DNA of 64,000 nucleotides from UBA9676 sp036522155 (GTDB taxonomy: Bacteria; Actinomycetota; Actinomycetes; Streptosporangiales; Streptosporangiaceae). The number at the start of each line of letters is the position of its first letter. The stretch's first letter is position 1. Below, one piece after another: positions 42,887-50,710 of this stretch. Below the pieces are notes generated by a model. That model searched no databases, was not told the DNA's origin, and worked only from the letters and a program-made list of their open reading frames with translations. The DNA lies in contig DATDGI010000268.1 of assembly GCA_036522155.1 (NCBI GenBank), forward strand, positions 15,398 to 79,397, given 5' to 3'. Both the position numbers and the translations under genes were made by a program.

Positions 42887-44446
42887 ATGCCTGATTTCAG
42901 CGACTATGTGCGTACCCTGGCGGGCGCCGAGGCGAAGACCGGCTCGGCCAGCTGGCCCGCCGCAGCTGTCCTGTGGGCCCAGGTGGTGGAGCTCAATCCG
43001 GTAGTAGGCCACCACTGGGTGCGTCTCGCGGAGGCGCGTTTCGAGCTGGGTGACTACGGCGGCGCGCTGGCCGCCTACGGAACGGCGCAAGAAGCCGGCG
43101 TCTGGCTGCACCGGGACGAGATCGAGGCCGTATTCCCCGCGGAGATCGCCTACCGGATGGCCACCTGTCATGTCCGGCGCGGCGATCGCGAGGGCGCGGT
43201 GCGGGAGCTGCGCCGGGCGCTCCGCCTCGGTTTGCGGGATCTCGGCCGCCCGAAGAGCGACGAGCACTGGGAGCCACTGCTCGGCGACGAGGCCGTGCGC
43301 GAGATGCTCGGCATCATCGACACGACAGGTATGACGCGTGACGAGGGCTGGCGCGCCGACCTGGCGTTCCTCGCCCGGGAGATCAAGCGACGGGCGTATG
43401 CGCCTGCGGCCACTCGGCGACGGGCACGCGTTCGTCCTGCCGGCCGAGGGCAACGAGGACGCGCAGCTGGGCCTGCCGGTCAAGTTCTACCGGTTCAGCG
43501 AGGGGCTGTTCGTGACCGCGGCCGCCGGGGCCTACCGCCAGGTGATCGGAGCACAGGTGCTGAGCGGGACGGGCACCCGGTCGACGAGGTGCTCGCCGCG
43601 GTCGAGCCGCTCATCAGCCGTGACAATGACCAGCAGGTCAGGTGGCTAGGACCGGACCTGCTCCGCTGGACGTCGCTGATCCACGCTCTCGGCCTGATCA
43701 GCGATCCGCGCCAGGCCACGCTGACCGTGCGGTTTCCTGACCAGACGACCGGGACGGTGACGGTGGAGTCGGCCGCGGACCTTCGCTCGCGCGTGACGGA
43801 CCCGCGCCCGGCGGGGTGGATCTCGCTGCCCGGCACGGTCGGCGCCCCGATGCCGCTCTACCTGCGCAACAGCGACACCCCGTACTGGTTCGAGTACCTG
43901 CCCGCGGAAGCCGTTGTCTACTTCCAGTTCAACGGGGTCGGCGATCAGCCGCTCGAGCCGATCGCCGCGTTCTGCGAGCGCCTGTTCACTTTCATTGACA
44001 ACCATCAGGTCAGCAAGCTGGTCATCGACCTGCGCTGGAACGGCGGCGGTAACACCTACCTCGTCCAGCCACTGCTGCACCGCCTGATCGGCTGCTCGAA
44101 GATCAACCAGCGAGGCTGCCTGTATGTGATCATCGGACGCGGGACGTTCTCGGCCGCACAGAACACGGCCACCGCGATCGAGCGCGAGACCAACGCGATC
44201 TTCGTCGGGGAGCCTTCTGGCTCCCGCCCGAACTTCATCGGCGAGGTCAGCCCGTTCACGCTTCCCTACAGCAAGGCGAGCGTCAACGTCGCGGACCTGT
44301 ACTGGCAGACCTCCTGGCCGACAGACCACCGGCCGTGGATCGCGCCGGAACTGTACGCGCCGCCCTCGTTCGAGGCCTACAGCCACAACCGGGACCCGGC
44401 GATGGAGGCCATCCTGTCCTGCCGCGAGCACCCGCCGGGGTGGTGA
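42887..44446 (+). CDS. S41-type peptidase with TPR-like N-terminus, two compensating frameshifts
   Basis: ATG 42887 follows CTGGAGGA. Residues 1-150 are TPR-like helices (WAQVVELNPVVGHHWVRLAEARFELGDY in pieces). The C-terminal domain is S41: KLVIDLRWNGGGNTYLV, GRGTFSAAQNTATAIERETNAIF with the nucleophile-type Ser, and VGEPSGSRPNFIGE. Between about 43400 and 43570 the sensible protein (LGDGHAFVLPAEGNEDAQL, PVKFYRFSEGLFVTAAAG) is in another frame than the flanks: one extra base near 43390-43412 and one missing base near 43563-43572. The flanking frame stays open, giving an Arg-rich nonsense stretch. Either two sequence errors or a recently mutated gene. Confidence 0.72.
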   Translation: MPDFSDYVRTLAGAEAKTGSASWPAAAVLWAQVVELNPVVGHHWVRLAEARFELGDYGGALAAYGTAQEAGVWLHRDEIEAVFPAEIAYRMATCHVRRGDREGAVRELRRALRLGLRDLGRPKSDEHWEPLLGDEAVREMLGIIDTTGMTRDEGWRADLAFLAREIKRRAYAPAATRRRARVRPAGRGQRGRAAGPAGQVLPVQRGAVRDRGRRGLPPGDRSTGAERDGHPVDEVLAAVEPLISRDNDQQVRWLGPDLLRWTSLIHALGLISDPRQATLTVRFPDQTTGTVTVESAADLRSRVTDPRPAGWISLPGTVGAPMPLYLRNSDTPYWFEYLPAEAVVYFQFNGVGDQPLEPIAAFCERLFTFIDNHQVSKLVIDLRWNGGGNTYLVQPLLHRLIGCSKINQRGCLYVIIGRGTFSAAQNTATAIERETNAIFVGEPSGSRPNFIGEVSPFTLPYSKASVNVADLYWQTSWPTDHRPWIAPELYAPPSFEAYSHNRDPAMEAILSCREHPPGW

Positions 44447-44515
44447 GCCGGAAGCTTGGTGCCCGGACGGGTCAACGGGGACAGGCTAGCCGGTGGCATT
44501 CCCTTGTCTCATATT

Positions 44516-45380
44516 ATGGACAGTTATGATCAGGATGTGAGCGATCCGGCGGCTGGCGGCGGGGCCGGCCACCCTCCGGCCAGGCGCTGGCTGATCCTGG
44601 TGGCCGGCACGGTCGCGGTCACCGCGGGGTCGGCCTTCCAGTACGGGCTGGCGTACCTGATCCCGGCGCTGCGGGCGGGCTCTCCCTGGCCCAGGCCGGG
44701 GTGCTGGTCGCCTGCCCCCGCGGGCGGCGCAGGCCGGGGCGGGCTCCCCGTACCGGGCGCCGGTGCTCTGGCGGATCCACGCGGCGAGCGCGCTGCTGGT
44801 CGTGCCGCAGTTCACGGTCAGCACCTTCGCGCTGGTCTTCCTGGTCGACACTCGCGGCTGGACCCCGCCCGCGGCCGGGACGCTGCTGGCGGCCGCGTCC
44901 GCGGCCGGGGGAGCCTCCCGGCTCGTGGCCGGCCACTGGTCGGACCGGGCCGGCAGCCGGATGCGGCCGATGCGGATCCTGGCGCTGGCCACCACGGCCG
45001 TGCTGCTGGCGCTGGCGCTGACCGCGGCCGCCGCATCTGTGCTGGCGGTGCCGCTGCTGCTGGCCGCCGCGGTGTTCGCGGTCAGCACGAACGGGCTCGC
45101 CTTCACCGCCGTGGCCGAGATCGCGGGGCCGGCCTGGGCCGGCCGGGCCCTGGGCATCCAGAACACCGGCCAGAACGCGCTGGCCGCGCTGACGCCGCCC
45201 ACGGTGGCGCTGCTCATCGGCGTGGCCGGCTACCCGGCCGCCTTCGCCGCCGCGGGCGTGCTGCCACTGGCCGCGGCCGCGCTGGTGCCGGTGGCCGCCG
45301 AACGGGCGCGGGCGCGATCAGGGACGGCCCTGGATGATCTCGTCGCGCCCGGCTCCCTGGCGCCGCGCGAAGCCGAATAG
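44516..45380 (+). pseudogene. MFS transporter with large internal deletion and frameshift
   Basis: The N-terminus at ATG 44516 (MDSYDQDVSD) gives a normal first MFS helix (RWLILVAGTVAVTAGSAFQYG LAYLIPALRAG region) up to about 44680. A short stretch then shifts frame (GLSLAQAGVLVACPRG readable in another frame), and from about 44755 a third frame gives an intact second half: LWRIHAASALLVVPQFTVST, TPPAAGTLLAAASAAGGAS, LVAGHWSDRAGSR and further helices to 45380. Helices 3-6 are missing. It cannot make a functional transporter as written. The second half alone could start at ATG 44763 region but would be half a carrier. Confidence 0.78.
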
Positions 45381-45392
45381 CTGGGTGTCCCG

Positions 45393-46169
45393 CTAGGCCG
45401 GTGGTCCATCCGGGCGGAACGGTACCCGCGCCAGCAGGACATCCGGCTCGCCCGGGAGACTGGGCCGCAACGGCGCCCAGAAGTCCTCGCCCGGCGGCGC
45501 TTCCACCTCCACCCGGGCGCCGCCGCGCCAGGCGGCGTCGAAACTCAGCCGCCACGAATGCAGCAGCGTGCGGGCGGCGGTGCCCGCCCCGAACAGCGGA
45601 TCGCCTACCACCGGGTGGCCGATCCAGGCCAGGTGCACCCGGATCTGGTGGCGGCGGCCGGTGACCGGGCGCACGGCCAGCAGTGCGTGCCGCTCGTCCT
45701 GCCAGAGGGTGGCGAACGTGGTGACCGACGGATAGGTGCGGACCTCGCCGAACACCGCCCCGTCCGGGACCGACCAGGTACCGCCGTCCGCGGCGATGCT
45801 GGCCCGCGGCGCGGCCACCCGCACCCGGTTCTTGCGGCCCACGCTGAGCGGCAGGTCGATGGTGCCGGCGGCCGGCAGCCCACCGGGGGTGGTGACCGCC
45901 AGGTAGGCCTTGCCCGCGGTGCGGCGGGCGAACTGCCGGGTCAGGCCGGAATGCCACCGCAGATCCCGGGCGAACAGGATCGCCCCGGAGGTCACCTTGT
46001 CGATCCGGTGCACCGGGAACAGCCGCTCGCCCGCCTCGGCCGCCAGCCGCACCAGGTCGGTCTCGTGCCGCTCACCCATGACCGCGATCCCGGCGGGCTT
46101 GTTCAGTACCAGCACCGCCTCGTCCGACAGCACCACGTTGCCGCCGGTGTACTGCTCCCAGCCGCTCAC
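45393..46169 (-). CDS. RluA-family pseudouridine synthase
   Basis: 258 residues. Motif II of the RluA family with the catalytic Asp is FPVHRIDKVTSGAILFA, followed by RTAGKAYLAVTTPGG and RPVTGRRHQIRVHLAWIGHPVVGDPLFG. It isomerises uridine in rRNA or tRNA; the exact site cannot be told. GTG 46169 is preferred because a -10 box lies 7 bases upstream. It is convergent with the broken MFS gene and divergent from the P450. Confidence 0.9.
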   Translation of the reverse strand: MSGWEQYTGGNVVLSDEAVLVLNKPAGIAVMGERHETDLVRLAAEAGERLFPVHRIDKVTSGAILFARDLRWHSGLTRQFARRTAGKAYLAVTTPGGLPAAGTIDLPLSVGRKNRVRVAAPRASIAADGGTWSVPDGAVFGEVRTYPSVTTFATLWQDERHALLAVRPVTGRRHQIRVHLAWIGHPVVGDPLFGAGTAARTLLHSWRLSFDAAWRGGARVEVEAPPGEDFWAPLRPSLPGEPDVLLARVPFRPDGPPA

Positions 46170-46176
46170 CCAGCGC

Positions 46177-46182
46177 ACTCTA
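46177..46182 (-). promoter_or_regulatory. -10 box TAGAGT, leaderless promoter of pseudouridine synthase
   Basis: On the minus strand TAGAGT ends 7 bases before GTG 46169, with no ribosome site, as for several other genes in the window. Confidence 0.45.
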
Positions 46183-46268
46183 GGCCATCTGCCGGGCGAT
46201 CTTCCGGCCCGGAGGCTGCCCGGGCACAATCGGCAGTAGCGGCACCGGCCAGGGAGGAAGGTGACGCC

Positions 46269-47477
46269 GTGACCGGCACCATGGCGGCGAGCAGCCACGG
46301 CGGAGCGCCGGTCTGCACCCTGGACCCGTTCGCCGACGGCTTCCTGCGCGATCCGTTCCCGTTCCACCAGGAGCTGCGGGAAGCGGGCCCGGTCGTGTGG
46401 CTGGAGCGGTACGGCATCTGGGGCATGGCCCGCTACACCGAGGTGCACGACGCGCTGCGGGACTGGGAGACCTACTCGTCCGCGGCCGGGGTCGGCCTGA
46501 GCGACTTCCGCAAGGAGAAGCCGTGGCGGCCGCCCAGCCTGCTGCTTGAGGCCGACCCGCCGGAGCACTCGCGGGCGCGTAAGGCGGTGGCCCGGGCGCT
46601 GTCCCCGCGCACGATCGAGGCGCTCCGCGGCGACTTCGCCGCCCAGGCCGAGGCCATGGCGGCCGAACTGCTGGCCCGCGGCAGGGTGGACGGTGTCACC
46701 GACGTGGCGGAGGCCTTCCCGCTGCGGGTGTTCCCGCAGGCGGTCGGCATCACCGCCGACTGCCGGGCGGAGCTGCTCGCCTACGGGAACATGGCGTTCA
46801 ACGCGTTCGGCCCCAGTAACGAGCTGGCCACGCACTCGCTGGCGCAGGCCCAGCCGGTCGGCGCGTGGATCGCCGCGCACTGCACCCGGGATGCGCTCAC
46901 CCCCGGTGGCCTGGGCGACCGGATCTTCGCCAGCGCGGACGAGGGATCGATCACCGAGGCCGAAGCGGCGCTGCTGGTCCGCTCGCTGCTCACGGCGGGC
47001 GTGGACACCACCGTGATCGGCCTGGGCTGCGCACTGGACTGCCTGGCTAACGATCCGGCCCAGTGGGAGCTGCTGCGGGCCAGCCCATCACGGGCGGGCG
47101 CGGCGTTCGAGGAAACACTGCGCCACGCGTCCCCGGTGCAGACGTTCTTCCGGACCACGACCCGGCCGGTCGAGGTCGGCGGGGTCAGCATCGGCGCGGG
47201 GGAGAAGGTGCTGCTGTTCCTGGCCGCGGCCAACCGCGACCCGCGGCACTGGCCCGACCCGGAGCGGTTCGACATCACCCGCCGCGCCTTCGGCCACGTC
47301 GCCTTCGGCTACGGCATCCACGCCTGTGTCGGTGCCGCGTTCGCCCGGCTGGAAGGCGAGGTGCTGCTGGCCGCGCTGGCCCGGCTGGTGAGCTCGCTGG
47401 CACCGGCCGGCCCGCCGGTCCGCCGCCTCAACAACACCCTGAGCGGCTTCGCTCACCTGCCGCTGATGCTGAGCTGA
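46269..47477 (+). CDS. Cytochrome P450
   Basis: 402-residue soluble bacterial P450. I-helix oxygen motif LLTAGVDTTVIG, K-helix ETLRHASPVQ (ExxR), and haem loop AFGHVAFGYGIHACVGAAFARLE in which the Cys is the iron ligand. Length and absence of a membrane anchor are normal for class I enzymes that use ferredoxin; no ferredoxin gene is adjacent. GTG 46269 lies 8 bases after GGGAGGAAG. The substrate is unknown. Confidence 0.94.
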   Translation: MTGTMAASSHGGAPVCTLDPFADGFLRDPFPFHQELREAGPVVWLERYGIWGMARYTEVHDALRDWETYSSAAGVGLSDFRKEKPWRPPSLLLEADPPEHSRARKAVARALSPRTIEALRGDFAAQAEAMAAELLARGRVDGVTDVAEAFPLRVFPQAVGITADCRAELLAYGNMAFNAFGPSNELATHSLAQAQPVGAWIAAHCTRDALTPGGLGDRIFASADEGSITEAEAALLVRSLLTAGVDTTVIGLGCALDCLANDPAQWELLRASPSRAGAAFEETLRHASPVQTFFRTTTRPVEVGGVSIGAGEKVLLFLAAANRDPRHWPDPERFDITRRAFGHVAFGYGIHACVGAAFARLEGEVLLAALARLVSSLAPAGPPVRRLNNTLSGFAHLPLMLS

Positions 47478-47478
47478 G

Positions 47479-48318
47479 TTACCGGCCCGGCGGGGGTCGC
47501 ACCGCGAACGGCAGGAGTTCTTCACGGCCCTGGCCGACCATCCCATAGCTCGCCTCCGGCACCTCGACCCAGGCACCGGGCAGGTCACCGATCGGCTCGG
47601 AGACCACCAGCCGCGCGTCGTCCGACACCTGCCGCAGGATGTCCCGGTCGGGGTACATCTCCCGGAGCCGCCGGACGTCGCGGGTGAAGAACAGCGAGCG
47701 CGACTTCCCCTCACTGGAGTAGCGGAACGCCCACAGGCTCTCGCCGTTGGTCGTGGCGACCGTGCCCTGGAACGGGTACTCGATGCCCCGCTGCCGCCCG
47801 CAGGCTTCCACGAACCCGATGGCCCGCGCGACGGCGCCCGGCGGGTCCTCCTGGAGGCCGAACGTGAGCGCCAGGTAGAACAGCACCTCGGTGTCGGTCT
47901 GGCCCTTGATCTCGGGGAACAGCGATGGGTCGATGGCCAGCACAAGATCGCGCTTGATGGTGGCGAAGCCGCCGATGTACCCGTTATGCATCCACAGCCA
48001 GCGGCCGTAGCGGAACGGATGGCAGTTCGTCTGCTGCACGGCCGAGCCGATCGCCGCGCGGATGTGTGCGAAGAACAGCGGCGACGTCACATGGCCGGCG
48101 AGATCGCGCAGGTTCTGGTCGTTCCAGGCGGGCTCGATGCTGCGGAACAGCCCCGGGACCGCCGCGGCGCCGTACCAGCCGATGCCGAACCCGTCCCCGT
48201 TCGTGGTCTCGGCGCCCAGCCTGGAGTGCAGGCTCTGGTCGATCAGCGAATGGACCGGGGTGTACAGCACATCGGTCAGCAGGACGGGCGAACCGATGTA
48301 AGCGAGCCACCGGCACAT
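47479..48318 (-). CDS. Class II glutamine amidotransferase (EgtC/YafJ-like)
   Basis: 279 residues with an N-terminal nucleophile domain: after Met removal Cys2 of MCRWLAYIGSP is the nucleophile. Other marks are NGDGFGIGWYG, FFAHIRAAIGSAVQQTNCHPF, HNGYIGGF and TDTEVLFYLAL. Of this family EgtC works in ergothioneine synthesis, but no other egt gene is near and the neighbours are a PQQ-type propeller and a P450, so a generic amidohydrolase label is safer. GGAAAGGGG precedes the ATG. Confidence 0.87.
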   Translation of the reverse strand: MCRWLAYIGSPVLLTDVLYTPVHSLIDQSLHSRLGAETTNGDGFGIGWYGAAAVPGLFRSIEPAWNDQNLRDLAGHVTSPLFFAHIRAAIGSAVQQTNCHPFRYGRWLWMHNGYIGGFATIKRDLVLAIDPSLFPEIKGQTDTEVLFYLALTFGLQEDPPGAVARAIGFVEACGRQRGIEYPFQGTVATTNGESLWAFRYSSEGKSRSLFFTRDVRRLREMYPDRDILRQVSDDARLVVSEPIGDLPGAWVEVPEASYGMVGQGREELLPFAVRPPPGR

Positions 48319-48335
48319 CAGTCACCCCTTTCCGT

Positions 48336-49880
48336 CTAGGCGAACACGGCGAGCTGCCCGTCGGTGCCGACGAACGCCCGGCCGTCGGCCACGGTGGGCA
48401 CGGTGAACTTCGGCCCGCCGTTGTATGGTCCCGCGGACGCGCTGAACACCTTCTTGGTCACGTCGTCAGCGTCGAAGGCGAGCAGGTCGATCGTGTTTCC
48501 GGGCGCCGCCTGGGCCACCTGGGTGACCCACACCACACCCGTCCCGGCGGCCGAGCCATTGGACGTCACCACGGGGGTGGCCGGGGGGAAGGGGAAGATG
48601 TCGGAGGTCTGGGCGATCACCTGCATCCGGGTGTTGTTCAGGGAAATGGACCGCAAGGTCGCGTCCTTGCCGCAGAAGAAGAGGCGCTGGCCGAGGTGGC
48701 CGTTGTAGTAGGCAGGGCCGCCGTAGACGCCATGCTTGATCGCCTTCTTCAGGCTGCCGAGCAGGCGGTCGGTGGGATGGAAGCCGCCCGGGTTCTGACG
48801 GTCCATGAGGTAGACGGTCCCCTCTTTGCCGCAGCCCACCATCTGATGCGGATGTGGTCCCGGTTGGTCGGGCAGGACCATCACGCCACCGGACCCCAGA
48901 TCCAGGTCCGACCGGTCCAGGTGCGCCGCGTCCGACGGGGTGAAGTAACCCGCGAGGGTCAGGTTCGCGGTCAGCCTGAGTACGGTGTCACCGCAGTCCT
49001 TGCCGCCGAGGTCGAGATCGGCCGGGCCGTTACCGGTTTGGCAGTACAGGAAGCCCTGCGCGTCCGCGGCCATCCCGAGGCCGCCCTGCCAGATGCCGGA
49101 GCCATGGTCGGTGAAGGCCTTGGGCGGCAGCGCACGCAGGCACTTGTCCGGGGCGGCGTTGAATACCGCCACCCGGGCCAAGGTGGCGGCCTCGTAGCCG
49201 AAGACCCACCCGTAGTAGGGCGAGTGGTCGCAGTGGCTCGCGAACGCCAGGTAGACCCGCCCGCCCGCGAGCAGCAGGCCGGGACGGTCATGCTGGAACT
49301 TGGCGTCGAAGCTGATCTGCCCGCCGGTGCTGGTCCGCCCGTTGCCGGGCACCGATCCGGCGATCTCCACCGGTGGCTGGCGTGGGGTGCCGTCGGTGAG
49401 ATGCAGGGCATGCAGCCGGTAGTGCGCCACCCCGCCGCTGGTGGTGATGGTCTTGGCCGCTACGTACATGACCCCGGCCGCGCGGTCGATCACCGGGGTG
49501 GCGGTGATACAGACCTCTGGGATCAGGTCCGTGCACCCGGCGGCCAGGTCCGTTTCGGTGTTGAAGGGCCGTTCCCCGGCCGGGACGAGCGAGGTCTGCC
49601 AGTAGGGCCCGTTCGTACCGGGGGTGACGGGATCGGGAGTGTTGGCGTCGAACGCGTACACCAGGCCGTGCTCGGTGGCGACGAACACCACGTTGCGGGC
49701 GCCGAACGCCGGCAGATCCAGGCCGCTCACGTACAGCGGCTGGGCGTAGGTCTGGCCCTGGACTTGCTGCGTGAAGGCGAGCGAGAAGTTCGCGCTCCTG
49801 ATGGTGGCCGGGGTGAGATTCGGCTCATGGCTGTTCCAGCCGGAGCGGGCATTGTCGTAGTGCTGGGTCAGGCAGTCCAT
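48336..49880 (-). CDS. PQQ-type beta-propeller repeat protein
   Basis: 514 residues with repeated propeller blades: QHYDNARSGWNSHEPNLTP (the opening seen in quinoprotein-like propellers), VVFVATEHGLVYAFDANTP, GVMYVAAKTITTSGG, GGRVYLAFASHC, GFLYCQTGNGP and VGTDGQLAVFA closing the ring. It has no signal peptide or lipobox, odd for a quinoprotein, which are normally exported. Several Cys pairs are present. PQQ-binding residues cannot be assigned. AGGAG precedes ATG 49880. A decayed pqq locus lies just upstream, which strengthens a link with that cofactor. Confidence 0.8.
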   Translation of the reverse strand: MDCLTQHYDNARSGWNSHEPNLTPATIRSANFSLAFTQQVQGQTYAQPLYVSGLDLPAFGARNVVFVATEHGLVYAFDANTPDPVTPGTNGPYWQTSLVPAGERPFNTETDLAAGCTDLIPEVCITATPVIDRAAGVMYVAAKTITTSGGVAHYRLHALHLTDGTPRQPPVEIAGSVPGNGRTSTGGQISFDAKFQHDRPGLLLAGGRVYLAFASHCDHSPYYGWVFGYEAATLARVAVFNAAPDKCLRALPPKAFTDHGSGIWQGGLGMAADAQGFLYCQTGNGPADLDLGGKDCGDTVLRLTANLTLAGYFTPSDAAHLDRSDLDLGSGGVMVLPDQPGPHPHQMVGCGKEGTVYLMDRQNPGGFHPTDRLLGSLKKAIKHGVYGGPAYYNGHLGQRLFFCGKDATLRSISLNNTRMQVIAQTSDIFPFPPATPVVTSNGSAAGTGVVWVTQVAQAAPGNTIDLLAFDADDVTKKVFSASAGPYNGGPKFTVPTVADGRAFVGTDGQLAVFA

Positions 49881-49917
49881 GGTGGCTCCTAATTAACGCT
49901 CGGGGCGAGCCGGGCGA

Positions 49918-50193
49918 TCAGTCCTTGAACTCGACGATCAGGACATCGTGCTCGCCGCCCTCGGTGTGCTCGATGTCGTGGGTGGAGGCAGGCCGCCAGA
50001 TGACATCGCCCGCACTGCGGTGCAGATCCTCCTGCTGGCCATGCTCGGTCCGCCGGACGTGAGCGGGCTGGAGATAGATGACCAGCCGCTCTCCCCGTGG
50101 CCCGGACCAGACTGGCCCGCTCCCGGAGCGCCTGACCCGGCGGACAACCACGCGGTCGTTCTCCAGGACGGTGGTGATTTCCGCCGCTGTCAT
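49918..50193 (-). CDS. Small cupin-domain protein
   Basis: 91 residues, one conserved beta-barrel of cupin type. Core segments are VVVRRVRRSGSGPVWSG, RLVIYLQPAHVRRTEHGQQ and GDVIWRPASTHDIEHTEGG, where the His and Glu residues could bind a metal although the standard cupin metal set is incomplete. ATG 50193 has GGAAGG in front and overlaps a TGA of the remnant ORF upstream (ATGA), showing that it was once coupled to a preceding gene. Confidence 0.75.
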   Translation of the reverse strand: MTAAEITTVLENDRVVVRRVRRSGSGPVWSGPRGERLVIYLQPAHVRRTEHGQQEDLHRSAGDVIWRPASTHDIEHTEGGEHDVLIVEFKD

Positions 50194-50454
50194 AGTGATC
50201 GCTTCCTTCCGCAGTTGGCTGGGAGCTCGTGCCGCCGGGCGGCCAGCCTCCGGTAGATGAGCGGGCCCGGCGACCCGGGCGCCGCCGCGGCGATGGCCGC
50301 GTCGAGCTTGCGCGCGTGGGCCTTCGCGCCGGAGCAGCGGTTCGCCGCCCGACAGATGCGCCTGGAGCACGCCCAGCGCGCGCGCCTGGCCGAGGAGATC
50401 GAGCGAGGCGGCGGTCGGCAGCTCGCGGGCCGCGGCGGTCAGTTCCATCGGCAC
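50190..50454 (-). pseudogene. Remnant of pqqE and of the gene preceding the cupin
   Basis: From 50454 to about 50329 the frame reads MELTAAARELPTAASL, DLLGQARALGVLQAHLSGGEPLLR: the part of the radical-SAM enzyme PqqE just after its CxxxCxxC site, with the GGEPL SAM motif. The N-terminal Cys cluster and the rest are missing. At about 50336 the sense moves to another frame (GAKAHARKLDAAIAAAAPGS, LIYRRLAARRHELPANCG) that stops at 50190, overlapping the cupin ATG. I do not recognise this second part. The whole is a deletion-joined remnant. Confidence 0.65.
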
Positions 50455-50463
50455 GGCCCCTAC

Positions 50464-50535
50464 TCAGCGGCGCCCGGCGTAGGCGGTTACCTCCATCGCG
50501 GCCTCGAAGTCGGAGAAGTCTGGCGGGAACCACAC
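50464..50535 (-). CDS. pqqA: PqqA-like pyrroloquinoline quinone precursor peptide
   Basis: Short ORF from GTG 50535 giving WFPPDFSDFEAAMEVTAYAG followed by two Arg and TGA. It has the PqqA pattern: W.-P-D-F lead, then EVTAY, whose Glu and Tyr are the residues crosslinked by PqqE to build PQQ, and a G-R-R end. The frame is open further up, so GTG 50610 or 50637 could be the start of a longer precursor. Only 9 bases separate it from the pqqE fragment, so pqqB-D and most of pqqE have been lost and the peptide is probably no longer processed here. Confidence 0.68.
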   Translation of the reverse strand: MWFPPDFSDFEAAMEVTAYAGRR

Positions 50536-50710
50536 CCGCTCGGTGGTCCGCTGTTCCGGCCCGGGAACCTTAGGCGGCTGCTTGTTCGCCGCCTCGCGCT
50601 TCGATCGCACCGTTTCACCGCCAATCGCCGCTGGCACCAGTAGCTCGATGGGCTGGCACGTTCAGACAAACGTTCTCACCCGCACCGCCCACCGGCAAGA
50701 GACTGTGCGC

